A DNA stretch of 64,000 nucleotides from Lingula anatina (GCF_001039355.2 NW_019775516.1:235470-299469); one strand, 5' to 3'; shown: positions 54,214 to 64,000, numbered from the stretch's first letter. Program-made: numbers and translations. The notes: generated by a model not told the origin, from the letters alone.

Positions 54214-57200
54214 AAGACTTTTTCTTTTCCATTTTTTAAAATAAACCAGGGGGCAGCGCCCTTATCCTTTTCATCACCCCACCTCTGGTAACACTCCCAT
54301 GTAGCCACTCAAACACATGATGATACCAGGAAATAGGACTGGCTCCCATTCAGCCAGCTCTCACAGAGCACTACAACCATGGACAATGTCACAGTTATTG
54401 GATAACAACCTGGAGATCAGAAATCATAATCTGTATGTTTAGGGATAAGCTGAGGTGGGGTGGGGGATAGGGAAGTCATGCCTGTACATGGGTAAAATCT
54501 TTACCTCTCTCTCTCTCTCTATACACAAACAAGCAGATGTAGGGACCATTCCCACATATATTTGAATCGGTCTAACTCCCTGGGGAGTCTCACTAAATTT
54601 CTATTAATTTAACTGGCTTAAATGTTTATCACGCCTAGTAAAACTGTTAGGGGGTAATTATCTTTACCCACTAGCCGATTAGGTAGGCGTGACAGACATT
54701 TAAGCTGGTATGTTGACAGCAATTTGGTGAGACTCCCCAGGGAGTTATAGCGATCCAGATGGATCGATCTAGGCATGGGAACCCAGTCATATACATACAA
54801 ATCCCCAAACACATCACAATTTTTTTCATGTAAAACGAGGAGCTACATCACTAATCTTTTAAGCACACAGACATGATGTTACAGGTCTTAGTTTTGTAAT
54901 CATTATCTGCTGGTGGCTTTATCTGAATAAGTAGAGTTACACAATTTCTATTTACCTTCTTGGATATGTATAAGGAAATATAAAATAGGGATCTGGGATA
55001 CAGAGTGATTACAGGGGCGGATTGAGGCCGTCTTCTAGGTCTTCCGGAAGACAGTCAGATTTTCAAGTTTACATTGATGGGTATCTGATTTTATATGTTG
55101 GAAGTCAAAAATGGAGGATGGATCAACAAAGATAATTTGGAAGACTGTCAAAAAATATCTCTGAATCCACACCTGTGATTGTATCTCCCCCCCCCCCCCC
55201 CGGCACACCCTTCTCCAGGTACTATCTCCTAAAAAAAAAATTCCTTGTGGCAAATCATAAATGGACCTGTATCTTTTTAATAGCATTGTAATTACTTCCT
55301 TGTAGACATCATGAAGATTTAGATGTCTTCTGAAACAAACCATCTATTCATTTTAAATTTTAAAGGAAGATATCAGGAAAGTGAATATTTCATATATGAT
55401 GAAATTCTCTGATGGATCCTTATACTGGATATCAGAGGCCCAGCTGGCCTTGTCATGGAAAACAAACAAACAACAAATAACAACTAACAAGTAACAACTA
55501 ACATTTCATAATATTTGTCTGAGAAAAACTGATTCCAAAATAAATTAATAAATTAATGAAATGAAAAAGTTGTCCCAAACTATATAAGTGGGCTGCATTA
55601 TCTCATGCAGACATTTGTAAAATGAATCACTATTTGCTAATACAAATACTAATCAATAACAACACACATCAGAAGAACTCTACACTACAGCTTGGCGCAA
55701 TTCTAACAAAAGCTGTACAGTTCTCCAGGCACATCCCAACCAAGCCTGAGACATAAATTAGCAGAATATTAAGATTTTAACCTGCCTCCACTGCTACCTA
55801 TATTCTGTGAAAGTACATTAACACCAAGCACTTCAAATCAGGATATTAACCTGGCTAATTAGTATTTTTCCGTCACTTTAACATCGTTATCTCTTTTCAG
55901 ACTGGCATTTTCTGCAATCAACAAACGTGGAAACGAACACACCTCTTTCCTGATACTAACAGATCAATTAAACCAAGGGGAATTCTTATTCTGTCCTTTA
56001 TTTTTTACTTCTGTTTTTACATCACTTTATTTTAACCACACGGCACTGTTATCATAGCAACTTTTAGTTTATCTTTGACAATCTGATATTTTTTTTTACA
56101 TTTTGGATTAAATTGGTTCTCTAAATCAACATTTCTGGTGTCTGAATCATCGTTATAGGATCTGGCTCTATCAGACTGAGCTGAACAACTGAACTGGTAA
56201 GCAGTGTATTTTACTTTAGTTTATACTTTCTTATTTCATCACCAAAAAGGCTTTTGTAAGAACGTCATAATGGGATGGATTTTTTTGTCACTGTAGTACA
56301 CAAAAATCATTAGATTTTCACTTTGTAATAATTATAGTGATATATTTCTTATATAAAGCTCTTTAAACTACTATCTAATATCAACATACAGGAGTAGAAG
56401 GTCAATTTTCATATTGGCGCTGACTGCTTTATTGGGTTATTAATCAGGGAGAGAAAGAACAATTACAACAAACTGAACTGAATGTCAAGACAGAGTAGAG
56501 TATTGTAAACAAGTGATGAGGACGCTGTGCTGACCACAGCCAGGTAGTCCAAACAGGAAACAATCTTTATACTGGCTTAACATGCACTAGGTAGGCAGAA
56601 CATTACCAACTGTTAGAGACACGGGGTTAAAGTAAGGAGATGTGCTACCAGAGTATAGATGGGCTTAGGATCCCGCTGACTAGGAATTGCTGGTATATGA
56701 GGAATAATTATACAAGGGAAGCCAGGTTTCAGTCAATAGTGAGTATTCAGAGGTTGAATAGTTCAAGAAGTACAGACAAGTGACTGGGATGAATTTGTTT
56801 AGAAAAGAACAACTTTGGGTGGAAAGGTTTTAACAAAAATTCCATCTTGTAATTAGTTTGATAAAAAAAAAAAAAAAAAAAAAAAACACAAGGAGCACAA
56901 AGAAACTGAAAAGAAGAGAAAAAGTTAAAAGATATATATAAAATCTATTATTAGAAGTTGCCCTTCCGGAACAGGTCAACACTCCTTTCAGGAAAATGAA
57001 TACATTCGGTACAACTTAACTGCCATCACAACAAAGCATAACTGTACACAGCTAACAATATAGCTGTTTCGACTGCGTGTCTAAAAACTGTTACAGTTAA
57101 AAGTTGCTGTCTCATAGCATGCCTTCAGGTCATCAGTTATTTTCCATAAAACATATATAAATATTATGTAGACTTTTCAAGAGAGTGAGAGAGAGAGAGA

Positions 57201-60200
57201 GTGTGTGTGTGTGTGTGTGTGTGTTAATTTGTGCATACATCCTAAGGCTTCCATATATCACTGTCATGCCAGATAATAATAATATAACACAGAATATAAA
57301 TATAAAAGAAACCAACCAAAGTAAAAAGTAAAACATTGAAAGCAACTGCCACAGGTACTTAATGACCTACTAAGCTAAGTGATGCATATATATACCTACT
57401 AGTATAGCTATTTACAAGATGATTTGCCTACTCTATGCCATATAAAAGAGTCAAAGTTTTTAAAGGACAAAAGCAGTTACTACAGGTATTGTAACAGTTA
57501 CTACAGGTATTGTAACAGTCAGTAATAACTGGAGTACCATCCTGTTATTTGTACCTGGATATCCTGTTGTTGGACATCCTGTTGTTGGACATCCAGTTCT
57601 TATCTCTCCTTGTGTAATAATTATATCAATCCAGACTACTGTCTTTACTGAAGAAGGCTGGGCCAGAAGTTAGGCCATAGTTTGGGCTACAATTTTGTTC
57701 CAAATTTTGGGGCTAAAATAACTCGATCTGTGAGATCGACCTACCCATGCAGTAAGGCATAAGGTGAGTAAAATATCAGAATGCATGGGCATCAGATCTT
57801 TTAAGACAAGTTGTTTGCCGCATCATTTTTATAAAGAGGAAAAGTTTTTTTGTATGATAAAGTAGGTATTGACGTGTTGAAATATATGACAGGAGGTGGG
57901 TGACTTAAGCCACACAAGGAGATGGCAACACACTTGAGACCTAAACCGGTTCAGGTTTATCTTCCGTGTCTAAACACACCTTTAGCGAGAGGAAACAATG
58001 ACAAGAATTTAGCTGTAAGGTGAGGGTACAGTAGTGCCAAGACCACAATGTAGACATTTCAAGACCAAAGCAGTCACCCTGAACTTCTATGTGGAAGTCA
58101 TTATAGTGCTAATATATGTCACCTTGATTTATTTAAAACTATATATTACTCATCTGTACGCATGGTTTCAAAACTGGGTGAAAACCAAGGGGTTTGGGCT
58201 TGTCCTTTTATATTGTGGGTGAGTTTTCTATTGGCCGGGTCAAAAACCACAATGTTTTGATAAAATAGTCCACAGAATGGGTGGGTGAAAGCAATCCCTA
58301 GTGTTGTGTTAATGTCAGTCATAAGACAGCAGGGTGGAAACAGAGAGAGAGAAAAATGATTGTTGTGATAAACAATGAGGTGAGTGAAGAGCATATTGCA
58401 CTTGCTATATAACATATCTTAATTGTACTTAAGTTTTTTGTCATATCATTTTCTCTGAAGGTAAAAAGGATTATTTATGTCTCCTCCATCCCAGTGTACC
58501 ACAAACTTTCATAGTCTCATTCATAACAAGAAAGAAGGGAACAAAGAATACTGATTGTTCGAAATTTGGCCAAACAAAGTTGCTTTTATTATACAACCCC
58601 ATTTGTTTGATGAAGCTAGGTGGGTGTTTAATTGCTGGTTAAAATATATCAGTGAAAGAAAGCAAACATTATTTTACAATTAAGAGCTTTTAAGTTTACA
58701 CTCTTCTGTATATTCACATAAGTTTTTTACACAACCATACATCCATCTACAACCCAATTTAGATCAACTTCCATCAATATCCTCCATCCATCAATTGTAG
58801 TGTGTACACAGTGTGAAGAGGTTTCCTAAGCCATCAACTATACATATCTGCTAATAGTGCTACATGTTGACATTATTGCTCATAAGGAGACAGAAGATCA
58901 ATTTTTTTCTAAAATCTTTTTTATTGCTCTGGACATGCCATATGGCACCCTGGGGCCTATTCAACTTGAATGCCTAAGGGCTCATTCCCAACGTATTTAC
59001 TGTATGTAGATCTAGCCAACTACACTGGGACTCTCGTTGAATAAAATCAGACCAACAATTTAACATTCCTCCCAACATTGAATAAAATACAGAAAAGCTG
59101 GTAATTATTACGAGTATGTTTGAGACAAGAGGAGGCGTGCAAATCTGTTATCTGACTGCATTGTTTTCAACTTGTCACTTAAAGACTGACACCCTTTTAT
59201 AATTTTTCTTCAGACTTGTCCAGCATTTTAAATTCTAATTTCCTGGTGAGGGCTTATCAGTCATCCCTTAACCCTCGCCTACCTAATTACTTGTAACCTA
59301 ATAAAAAGAAATAAAGAGACATTAAAAACAGGTTTATTAAACTGAAAAAGTTTTTGAAATTTGAAATTCTCTTAAAACCAGCTATCATAATAGGCCATAA
59401 TGGATATGGCCAAGGTGGGCTATACCAAAATAAATCAACTCCAATTTTAGTGGAAACACGTCTTTAGCAGAGTGCTTGCATCATCCAGAAATGCTGTGAT
59501 GGTTTTTTACCATTCAGTGCAAGTTTACCTCCGTATCTTAGAGTTTCCTTACCATTTATTGACAGTGTTTGTACACATCCATATCTTTTACATTGTGATT
59601 ACATTGTAATTCATGTTTTATCCTTTTCTATATTCACTGGTAAGTACTATGCATAAAATGGAAATCGAGGATTTTTTTTTCTTCTTTTTATACTCCTTAG
59701 TGCTATAAAATTTTATAATCTATTTCAGACAGCCAGTTCTCTGCAAGGTCTATGAGGACATCTTCCCACTAGATGTAATGGCAGGCAAATGACCCAGTAT
59801 TTAGGAAATTGGCAACAGATCTAGAACAGGTGCCCAGACTCATGAGGGCCTGAAAAGGACGTCTGTTTGGCACTAGGGATATGCAAATTATCATTACTGA
59901 AAGCAGGAAGTCAGTTTATAAACATTCTAAAATGCATATGTTAAGACTATTAAGTGAGGCAACATGTGCTGAATACTACAAGACTCATTGGCATTTGAAC
60001 CTGGATACTGTAACCAGTTTTCTCTCCCTTCCAGGAATGGTATATACTTAGGTTCTGAGAGCTCTGATTGAAGGAAAACTGAGCTGTGCAATTCTACTGC
60101 AAATTTAAAGACACTGGAACTTTATAAGCAAACTGCATATAAACATAACACACCCAGAAATGAGTTCTATCATTCCCATTGCTGTGATAGCTGTATTCCT

Positions 60201-63200
60201 GCTGCTGAAAATACAATCTTGTGCTGGAGTATCCCATGTAAGTGACAACTGTCCCGCTGGCTGTGAGTGCACAGGTGTTGAGAAAACGGGATGGATAAAC
60301 CAACTGAGCTGTGCAAAGCTCAATATTTTCAATGCCTCTATACAAGATAACAGGATACTACAGGTCGACTGCAGAAAATCACAAAATTTCCATTTTTTCG
60401 GAGATATGTTTCAGCCTTACGTTTCCACACTGGTTCCCCTCGTGTCAGGTTTGCACTTGAAGTTTTGCTCGCTTCGAGGCATCGCACCAGAAGCTTTGTT
60501 TTCTTCATTGCAGACACTAATTCTTGAGGCAATTTCAGATACTGAACTTCAAGATGGAATTCTTGATGAATTAAGTCAGTTAAACCTGGAAGCTGTTGAA
60601 ATAAGGAGTACTGGACTCCAAAGTTTAACAAGAAGAATACTTCAAGGCCTCAAACATATCAAATCACTGACTATTTCTAGGAACCCTCAGTTGACGTCAG
60701 TTCAGGATCACTTTCTTGAAGGATTTTACAGCCTTTCCTCACTAAGCCTCACAGACAATGCCCTTGTTTCCATAACCAATCATACCTTGAGCGGACTCCG
60801 TAACCTGCACATTCTTGACCTCAGCTGGAATCGTCTTCGGACAATACCAGGTGGCATTTTCAGAAATCTCACCAGCTTGACACGAGTAGACCTCAGTCAC
60901 AACTTTCTCAGTAAAATTGAGGATGGTACATTTGAATATCGAATCGACTTACTACGTCTAGACCTCAGCCATAATTTGCTGGCCAAAGTGGGTGATAAAG
61001 AAGAGCATCCATTTGCCTGGAATCAGTTCCTGACCTACTTGGATCTGTCATATAATAAATACCAAAGAGTCCAGAGTGGTATCTCCAATTTACAATCGCT
61101 CCAGTACCTTGACCTATCCCATAATTCCATTAGTGGATTCGAGCTGGGATTCCAAGATTCTAACAGTGGAATGTGGGTTGCTAATGCACTAGAAAACATG
61201 CCAAGTTTGCACACGCTGAAACTTTCTCATAACCAGATGACCTCCATAGACTTCACCTTCTTTCACAGACTGGTGGACCTTCCGCCTGCCCTTGAAGGCA
61301 TTGATCCAGACTTTGCTATAGGTCCATCCAAGGGACATGTTCTTACTATATACATAGGTAATAACCCCATGCACTGTGACTGCCTTCTCTATGATTTCCT
61401 GAGTTTTATCCAAAAAAACAGTCACGCTAATGATAATCTGAGGTTCTATTATGAAAACAGTCTGAAGTGTCATGGTCCCCCTTCTCTAAATGGTACGGAC
61501 CTTGCTGTAGTTGACGCCAAAAATCTGGTTTGTCCTGTCAGTGATAGAAATACTGCTTGCAGCACCATCTATAGGAGATATGATGATGCAACAATCACAA
61601 ACTGCTCGTGGCAGGGTCTCATTCACATGTCTCAGAAAATTGACCAGAACACGACCATTCTGGATGTCAGTAATAACTATCTGGAGACAATCCCTGACAT
61701 GTCTGACACAATGTACAGAGAAGTTTACCTGGATAATAACTCTATTTCTACTTTCCCTACATCACAGGTACTTCCACACAACTTGACTACACTATCTCTA
61801 AGATACAATTCCATTCGGACCATTTCCATGAGACAAATTGAGAAAGATTTAACGGTAAATGATCTTTATCTTGGTGGGAACCCTTGGCGTTGTGACTGCC
61901 ATGCAAGAAGTATCAAACACTGGCTTCTGAACAATTCCAATATCATCAGAGATCTTGACGACATAACGTGTGTTTCAGGCGAGCTGGGAACTCTGGGAAA
62001 ATCAATAAAAAATGTCCCAGATAACAATTTTGGCTGCCCCATCGAAAAGGCAGATATTGCTGCCATTGTTGGAGGTCTTGTTGGCAGTTTTGTGGTCATC
62101 ATCGCCTGCATGCTTCTTCTCTACAAATGCAATCTCAAGGTCAGAATATGGCTATATTACAAATTTCGTTTTCGATTTTTCTCAAAATCAGATAAACAAG
62201 ATTCCGACAAAATCTACGATGCTTTTATTTCGTACAGCAGCCTGGATGAGAAATACGTTGTGCAAACTCTTGTGCCTGGGCTGGAAAATCAAACTCCCCC
62301 TTTCAAAGTCTGCGTCCACTACAAACATTTCATCCCTGGCGCGTCTATCGCAGAATCTATTGTCGAGGCTGTAGAGAACAGCAAGCGTACAATCATGCTT
62401 CTTTCTCAAAACTTCATCCACAGTGAGTGGTGCACTTACGAGTTTAAAACGGCCCACCATCAAGTTCTGAAGGACCGCAGCAACCATCTTATTGTGGTTG
62501 TATTGGGCGATATTCCCAGTGACCTTGACTCTGATCTTAAACTTTATCTGTCTACAAACACATACCTGAGAGCAGACGACAGCTGGTTTTGGGAAAAACT
62601 ACTGTACGCCATGCCAAAATTAGAAAATGGTCGAGAGAGACATGGACATGGACACAACCAAGAACACTGCCCAGCCTCCCCTGGGGGAACTCCTGACACA
62701 CCTTTCATTACATTACAATCATCAAATTCAGCAGACATCACTTCATCAGAACAACTGCTGTCAACCACTCAGCAACAATCATCGCAATCTGAAGGTTTTT
62801 CATCTTGTGCGGAATCAGCACCTGCCATCACAGAACTGTCTTCAGAGCTCAGAGAGATTTCCCCATGCTGATGTGATTATATCAACTCGTACCATATTCA
62901 TAACAAATTGACTTTTCTCATATCATTCAAATTAAACTTTATATCAATTTATTTCCATTCAGACATTCCTCAATCTGTTACAATATAGATATCATTCAAT
63001 ATTTTCAGATAAGCAGATCTACATATTTTACTTAGAGAAGTAGTTTTGTAGAAGTTGTATAATTTTGTTTGAAAAAATGGTGGGTCAATAAACTCAGTTA
63101 TTAATATGTAACTCAATATATCAGTTTTCTTCCGATTCTGTCTTACAGTCACACATTTTAAAATTAGTGACTTGTTTTTCTACATGCATACACATCATAC

Positions 63201-63977
63201 AGACCGTCACCTGATAACCCATGTTGTCACCAATCTCATATCTTGCAGAATGGATTTGTTGTCACATGGTATTACCTGAAACTCATATGTACAACTAAAC
63301 TTAAACACAACGTAAAAACTTTGTGACCTCAAGACAAGCCTGCTAGTGCTGCCACCTACCTTTCTTCACAGACATCCACAGCTGGTCCTTACTCGTACAC
63401 TGCTCAAATGCAAACGGCAGTCGGACATGTCCCGCACAAACGTACCAGAACAAGATCCCAAAGGCGTAGACATCCACACTGTTATCGTACCTCCCACTGA
63501 AGAGTTCAGGTGCCATGTGGATAGGCGTTCCTACGATACTTCCACTCATCATAGCCTCAGGTTTACAGAAACCCAGGTCTGTGATTTTACCTCGATTCTG
63601 TTTGTCCATCTGAAATAAAGGCCACAATTAGATAACAGCACTTGTATATAAGCCAAAAGGTTGGTATTACTTGACACCAGCCTACAATACATGTTCCTAG
63701 GGATAAAATATAATTTACTGCACCACTTAGATAGGGTAGAACTTGGTGATAAAGGTTAGTTGGCAGAAACATCTATAATTTTTATTTTTACTTTATTAAG
63801 GTCTAACATGCATTTTATCCCTTTATGTCCTTCATGGTGTCTAATTGTGTTAGGTGAGATGTGTTAGGTGAGATAAGATGTCTTACCAGCACATTCTTCA
63901 GTTTGATGTCTCTGTGGACAAGTCCCTGACTGTGGAGAAACCTCATACCTTCTACAACATCTATGGCTACCTGTAAC
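43675..63977 (-). CDS. DSTYK: DSTYK (dual serine/threonine and tyrosine protein kinase), 3' part: last three coding exons
   Basis: Seen: exons 63887-63977, 63360-63609 and 43675-43883 join in frame (phases 0 and 1) to the C-terminal part of a kinase domain. They carry the catalytic loop [10 protein letters not shown], the DLG variant of the Mg-binding motif in [28 protein letters not shown] for the activation/P+1 loop, [11 protein letters not shown], and the end [20 protein letters not shown]. Known: this order and the DLG are characteristic of DSTYK (dusty kinase), about 929 aa in human and implicated in FGF/ERK signalling and cell death. The N-terminal part lies beyond 64000. Stop TAG is at 43675-43677. 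Odd: the last intron (43884-63359, 19.5 kb) hosts a Toll-like receptor and a secreted LRR gene on the opposite strand. Assignment is firm. Confidence 0.93.
44950..45164. mobile_element. Fold-back MITE with TTA target duplication (Harbinger-like)
   Basis: 215 bases with terminal inverted repeats: GGCTCTATTCCCATAGAT at the left and the same 18 bases inverted at the right, followed inward by AGATCGATCTA-type motifs. TTA flanks both ends (44947-44949 and 45165-45167). The centre has CGCCTACTA and GTAATTAACT. Three-base TTA/TAA duplications are typical of PIF/Harbinger elements. It is non-coding. This is the best-preserved copy of a family seen at several sites in the window. Confidence 0.75.
47054..47055 (+). 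other. 5' UTR splice acceptor of the LRR gene
   Basis: A pyrimidine tract and AG (tgtttttctccccag) lie ten bases before the start codon ATG. The coding region is thus a single exon preceded by at least one untranslated exon. Confidence 0.6.
47066..48199 (+). CDS. Secreted leucine-rich-repeat protein, Toll-like ectodomain type
   Basis: Seen: a 377-aa single-exon ORF. Residues 1-20 ([20 protein letters not shown]) are a clear signal peptide. An N-terminal cysteine cap (C26, C42) is followed by LRRs of the LxxLDLSxNxI type, then a C-terminal cap from NPLHCDC (residues 316-322) with further Cys at 336, 346 and 366 or nearby. The protein ends about ten residues later; no membrane segment, TIR domain or GPI-type hydrophobic tail is present. 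The stretch [17 protein letters not shown] resembles [17 protein letters not shown] of the Toll-like receptor 12 kb downstream, so they are probably paralogs. An acceptor ends at 47055, so a 5' UTR exon exists upstream. Inference: a soluble pattern-recognition, co-receptor or decoy protein. Function is not shown by sequence. Confidence 0.88.
   Translation: MKCSLLLLVIVCTLLSHTTGKPNPKCTYKPDGDNQLSIDVTCKNLDLPRGVQLREVLGEVDIAHLTVTHSNIQLLSADLFTKLATTLETLTVRHCADLTTIENNTFVEFGALKSLDLSKNNISITLDGEEFRSLKNSPLESIDLSGNAISLLPSQMFRGLNALENIDLSNNKISQIQDTVFDHLINLKTLDLSHNQIAQVGTNVNGFPFSWNQRLQLLDLSYNEMAAVQVGISIQQSLTTLNLSHNEISSFNRKPFTVPPMLQALQFMDNLKDLDLSHNNLTDLPLDIFYQPVNTLFVKDFGISSTSKVAVNLAGNPLHCDCGFYTFWEFLQSAECRLKFSFKNGVCDQPMGVKGVKAAAVDMTHCAPKTGQSVKVN
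48538..48543 (+). terminator. Poly(A) signal of the LRR gene
   Basis: AATAAA lies about 340 bases after the stop codon. The second copy has it at 53955-53960. Confidence 0.55.
48604..48863. mobile_element. Non-autonomous DNA transposon with CTTAA/TTAA target duplication
   Basis: About 260 bases with inverted termini CAGGGCCGTAGCC...GGCTACGGCCCTG and a G-rich/C-rich interior. It is flanked by CTTAA on both sides (48599-48603 and 48864-48868). The second copy of the locus has the empty site with one CTTAA (54015-54019), which proves insertion and fixes the ends. TTAA targets suggest a piggyBac- or Kolobok-type source; if TTAA is the true duplication, one terminal C belongs to the element. It overlaps spurious ORFs and has no coding capacity. 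Confidence 0.85.
49424..49671. mobile_element. Diverged fold-back MITE, same family as 44950
   Basis: It starts GGGACCATTCCCACAGATAT and ends as a diverged inverted copy (…CTAGGCATGGAAACCCAGTC). The arms share gggattctcactaaatt versus its inverse, and the core has cacgcctagtaaaactgtta followed by gggcgtaattatc. A second copy at 54542-54789 belongs to the duplicated segment. Confidence 0.55.
49899..50062. mobile_element. Short hAT-like MITE
   Basis: 164 bases with inverted ends CAGGAGCGGATTGAG and CAGGTGTGGATTCAG. TGATTG flanks both sides (49893-49898 and 50063-50068). hAT elements often start CAGGGGCGGAT but make 8-base duplications; only six bases match here, so the superfamily is uncertain. 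The second copy is at 55012-55175, where the left end reads CAGGGGCGGATTGAG. Confidence 0.5.
50106..50809. other. Assembly gap of 704 n inside a poly(C) run
   Basis: Poly(C) enters from the left and continues on the right into ggcacatcc. In the second copy of this segment the same junction is just an uninterrupted C run (about 55187-55201) followed by ggcacaccc. The gap is therefore likely to hold little beyond poly(C). ORFs that span it are meaningless. Confidence 0.85.
52995..53618 (+). pseudogene. Truncated second copy of the secreted LRR gene
   Basis: It matches residues from about [11 protein letters not shown] to the stop of the 377-aa protein, lacking the signal peptide, N-cap and first LRRs because the sequence starts after the n at 52994. 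The remaining reading frame is open. Amino acid differences include N to S at the first residues, T to S in LKTLDLSHN and E to K in LSYNEMAAV. As assembled it has no start of its own (the first ATG would be internal). Most likely an allele of 47066-48199. Confidence 0.8.
53619..57282. other. Downstream part of the duplicated LRR segment
   Basis: It repeats 48200-52905 without the CTTAA-flanked transposon and without the n gap. It contains second copies of two MITEs (54542-54789 and 55012-55175), (CT)n/(CA)n near 54160-54212, a poly(A) run at about 56863-56886 and (GA)n(GT)n near 57181-57224. Confidence 0.7.
57283..60033. other. DSTYK intron, stretch upstream of the Toll-like receptor
   Basis: Unique sequence with a 21-base direct repeat (cagttactacaggtattgtaa twice, from about 57474) and one arm of a fold-back MITE-like sequence near 58980 (gggctcattcccaacgtatt, then tagatctagcc). 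It should contain the promoter and untranslated exon of the receptor, which I cannot place. No coding exon recognised. Confidence 0.45.
58979..59090. mobile_element. One-armed remnant of the fold-back MITE family
   Basis: gggctcattcccaacgtatt followed by a gatcta motif, ctacactgggactctcgttgaata and catTcctccc resembles the left arm of the 49424 element. The inverted right arm is not evident. Low confidence because of divergence. Confidence 0.3.
60033..60034 (+). other. 5' UTR splice acceptor of the Toll-like receptor gene
   Basis: ttttctctcccttccag ends 125 bases before the ATG. The design (untranslated first exon, one coding exon) is the same as in the secreted LRR gene. Confidence 0.5.
60160..62871 (+). 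CDS. Toll-like receptor, multiple-cysteine-cluster type, single coding exon
   Basis: Seen: 903 aa. Signal peptide about 1-23; LRRNT with CPAGCEC; a first LRR block; LRRCT from NPMHCDC (C406, C408); a second N-cap (C458, C467 and NCSW); short LRR block; second LRRCT from NPWRCDC (C578, C580); transmembrane helix about 633-655; TIR domain about 684-820 with box 1 YDAFISYSS (686-694), box 2 [13 protein letters not shown] (BB-loop proline 726) and box 3 FWEKL (810-814); then a Ser/Thr/Gln-rich tail of some 80 residues. Known: TIR boxes bind MyD88-type adaptors to activate NF-kB; the double cap is the protostome/mccTLR form. The ATG follows a stop-containing leader; an acceptor ends at 60034, so a 5' UTR exon exists. 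It sits antisense inside the last DSTYK intron. Ligand unknown. Confidence 0.95.
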   Translation: MSSIIPIAVIAVFLLLKIQSCAGVSHVSDNCPAGCECTGVEKTGWINQLSCAKLNIFNASIQDNRILQVDCRKSQNFHFFGDMFQPYVSTLVPLVSGLHLKFCSLRGIAPEALFSSLQTLILEAISDTELQDGILDELSQLNLEAVEIRSTGLQSLTRRILQGLKHIKSLTISRNPQLTSVQDHFLEGFYSLSSLSLTDNALVSITNHTLSGLRNLHILDLSWNRLRTIPGGIFRNLTSLTRVDLSHNFLSKIEDGTFEYRIDLLRLDLSHNLLAKVGDKEEHPFAWNQFLTYLDLSYNKYQRVQSGISNLQSLQYLDLSHNSISGFELGFQDSNSGMWVANALENMPSLHTLKLSHNQMTSIDFTFFHRLVDLPPALEGIDPDFAIGPSKGHVLTIYIGNNPMHCDCLLYDFLSFIQKNSHANDNLRFYYENSLKCHGPPSLNGTDLAVVDAKNLVCPVSDRNTACSTIYRRYDDATITNCSWQGLIHMSQKIDQNTTILDVSNNYLETIPDMSDTMYREVYLDNNSISTFPTSQVLPHNLTTLSLRYNSIRTISMRQIEKDLTVNDLYLGGNPWRCDCHARSIKHWLLNNSNIIRDLDDITCVSGELGTLGKSIKNVPDNNFGCPIEKADIAAIVGGLVGSFVVIIACMLLLYKCNLKVRIWLYYKFRFRFFSKSDKQDSDKIYDAFISYSSLDEKYVVQTLVPGLENQTPPFKVCVHYKHFIPGASIAESIVEAVENSKRTIMLLSQNFIHSEWCTYEFKTAHHQVLKDRSNHLIVVVLGDIPSDLDSDLKLYLSTNTYLRADDSWFWEKLLYAMPKLENGRERHGHGHNQEHCPASPGGTPDTPFITLQSSNSADITSSEQLLSTTQQQSSQSEGFSSCAESAPAITELSSELREISPC
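63087..63092 (+). terminator. Poly(A) signal of the Toll-like receptor gene
   Basis: AATAAA lies 216 bases after the stop codon and 268 bases short of the DSTYK exon on the other strand. Confidence 0.6.
63360..63609 (-). CDS. DSTYK: DSTYK exon with DLG and APE motifs
   Basis: The acceptor TTTATTTCAG precedes the ATG GAC at 63609 and the donor AAAG|GTAGGT follows 63360. The 250 nt encode the segment from the DLG motif to DQLWMSVKK. The ATG at its start is an internal Met and not a gene start. Confidence 0.93.
63887..63977 (-). CDS. DSTYK: DSTYK exon with catalytic loop
   Basis: The acceptor TTGTGTTTCAG precedes 63977 and the donor CTG|GTAAGA follows 63887. It encodes [20 protein letters not shown] followed by [10 protein letters not shown], which includes the catalytic Asp and Asn. 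It joins in phase 0 to [14 protein letters not shown] second CAG seven bases into the exon is a less likely acceptor, as it would delete LQ. Confidence 0.9.
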
Positions 63978-64000
63978 CTGAAACACAATATCATTGTAAT

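Larger units (their letters stand above)
47577..57282 (+). repeat. Tandem duplication, LRR gene region (47577-52905 and 52995-57282)
   Basis: The second copy starts directly after the single n at 52994, in mid-codon order of the LRR gene, and follows the first copy with about 1% coding difference. Differences include the CTTAA-flanked transposon (first copy only), the n gap, and microsatellite lengths. The 88 bases before the n do not recur. Best read as unmerged haplotypes. Confidence 0.85.

Overview
This is eukaryotic, intron-rich, AT-rich animal DNA with abundant microsatellites and short inverted-repeat transposons. A Toll-like receptor with two cysteine-capped LRR blocks (the multiple-cysteine-cluster type, common in protostomes and rare in vertebrates) points to an invertebrate. 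A mollusc or related lophotrochozoan is my best guess, but the species cannot be fixed from the window.

Layout. (1) 2481-33148, minus strand: the first three coding exons of a slit-robo Rho GTPase-activating protein (srGAP, F-BAR domain), with a 28-kb first intron that may hold two alternative first exons. (2) 33149-33583: a compact bidirectional promoter with a palindromic CRE, two CCAAT boxes and a TTTGAA (CHR-like) motif. (3) 33584-35366, plus strand: a complete four-exon FAM72 gene, head-to-head with srGAP, followed at 37.9-39.1 kb by a repeat of its last two exons. (4) 43675-63977, minus strand: the last three coding exons of the dual Ser/Thr/Tyr kinase DSTYK, split by a 19.5-kb intron. 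(5) Nested in that intron on the plus strand: a 377-aa secreted leucine-rich-repeat protein (47066-48199), a truncated second copy of it (52995-53618), and a complete 903-aa Toll-like receptor (60160-62871). The secreted protein resembles the first LRR block of the receptor and lacks a membrane anchor and TIR domain.

How they relate. srGAP and FAM72 share a promoter region, the arrangement known for SRGAP2/FAM72A in mammals. DSTYK lies on the same chromosome band as that pair in human (1q32.1), so the window looks like preserved ancient linkage. The receptor and the soluble LRR protein form a plausible immune pair that settled inside a DSTYK intron.

Assembly caution. Six near-identical tandem duplications lie in the window. 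Five meet at a single 'n' and the sixth flanks a run of 891 n. The second copies begin exactly after the n and cut genes in mid-intron or mid-exon. This is what unmerged haplotype contig ends look like, so the second FAM72 and LRR copies are probably alleles and not paralogs. The pairs do give real polymorphism data, including a transposon insertion with its empty site. Most remaining sequence is intronic or intergenic with microsatellites and MITEs; I saw no tRNA, rRNA or CRISPR array.
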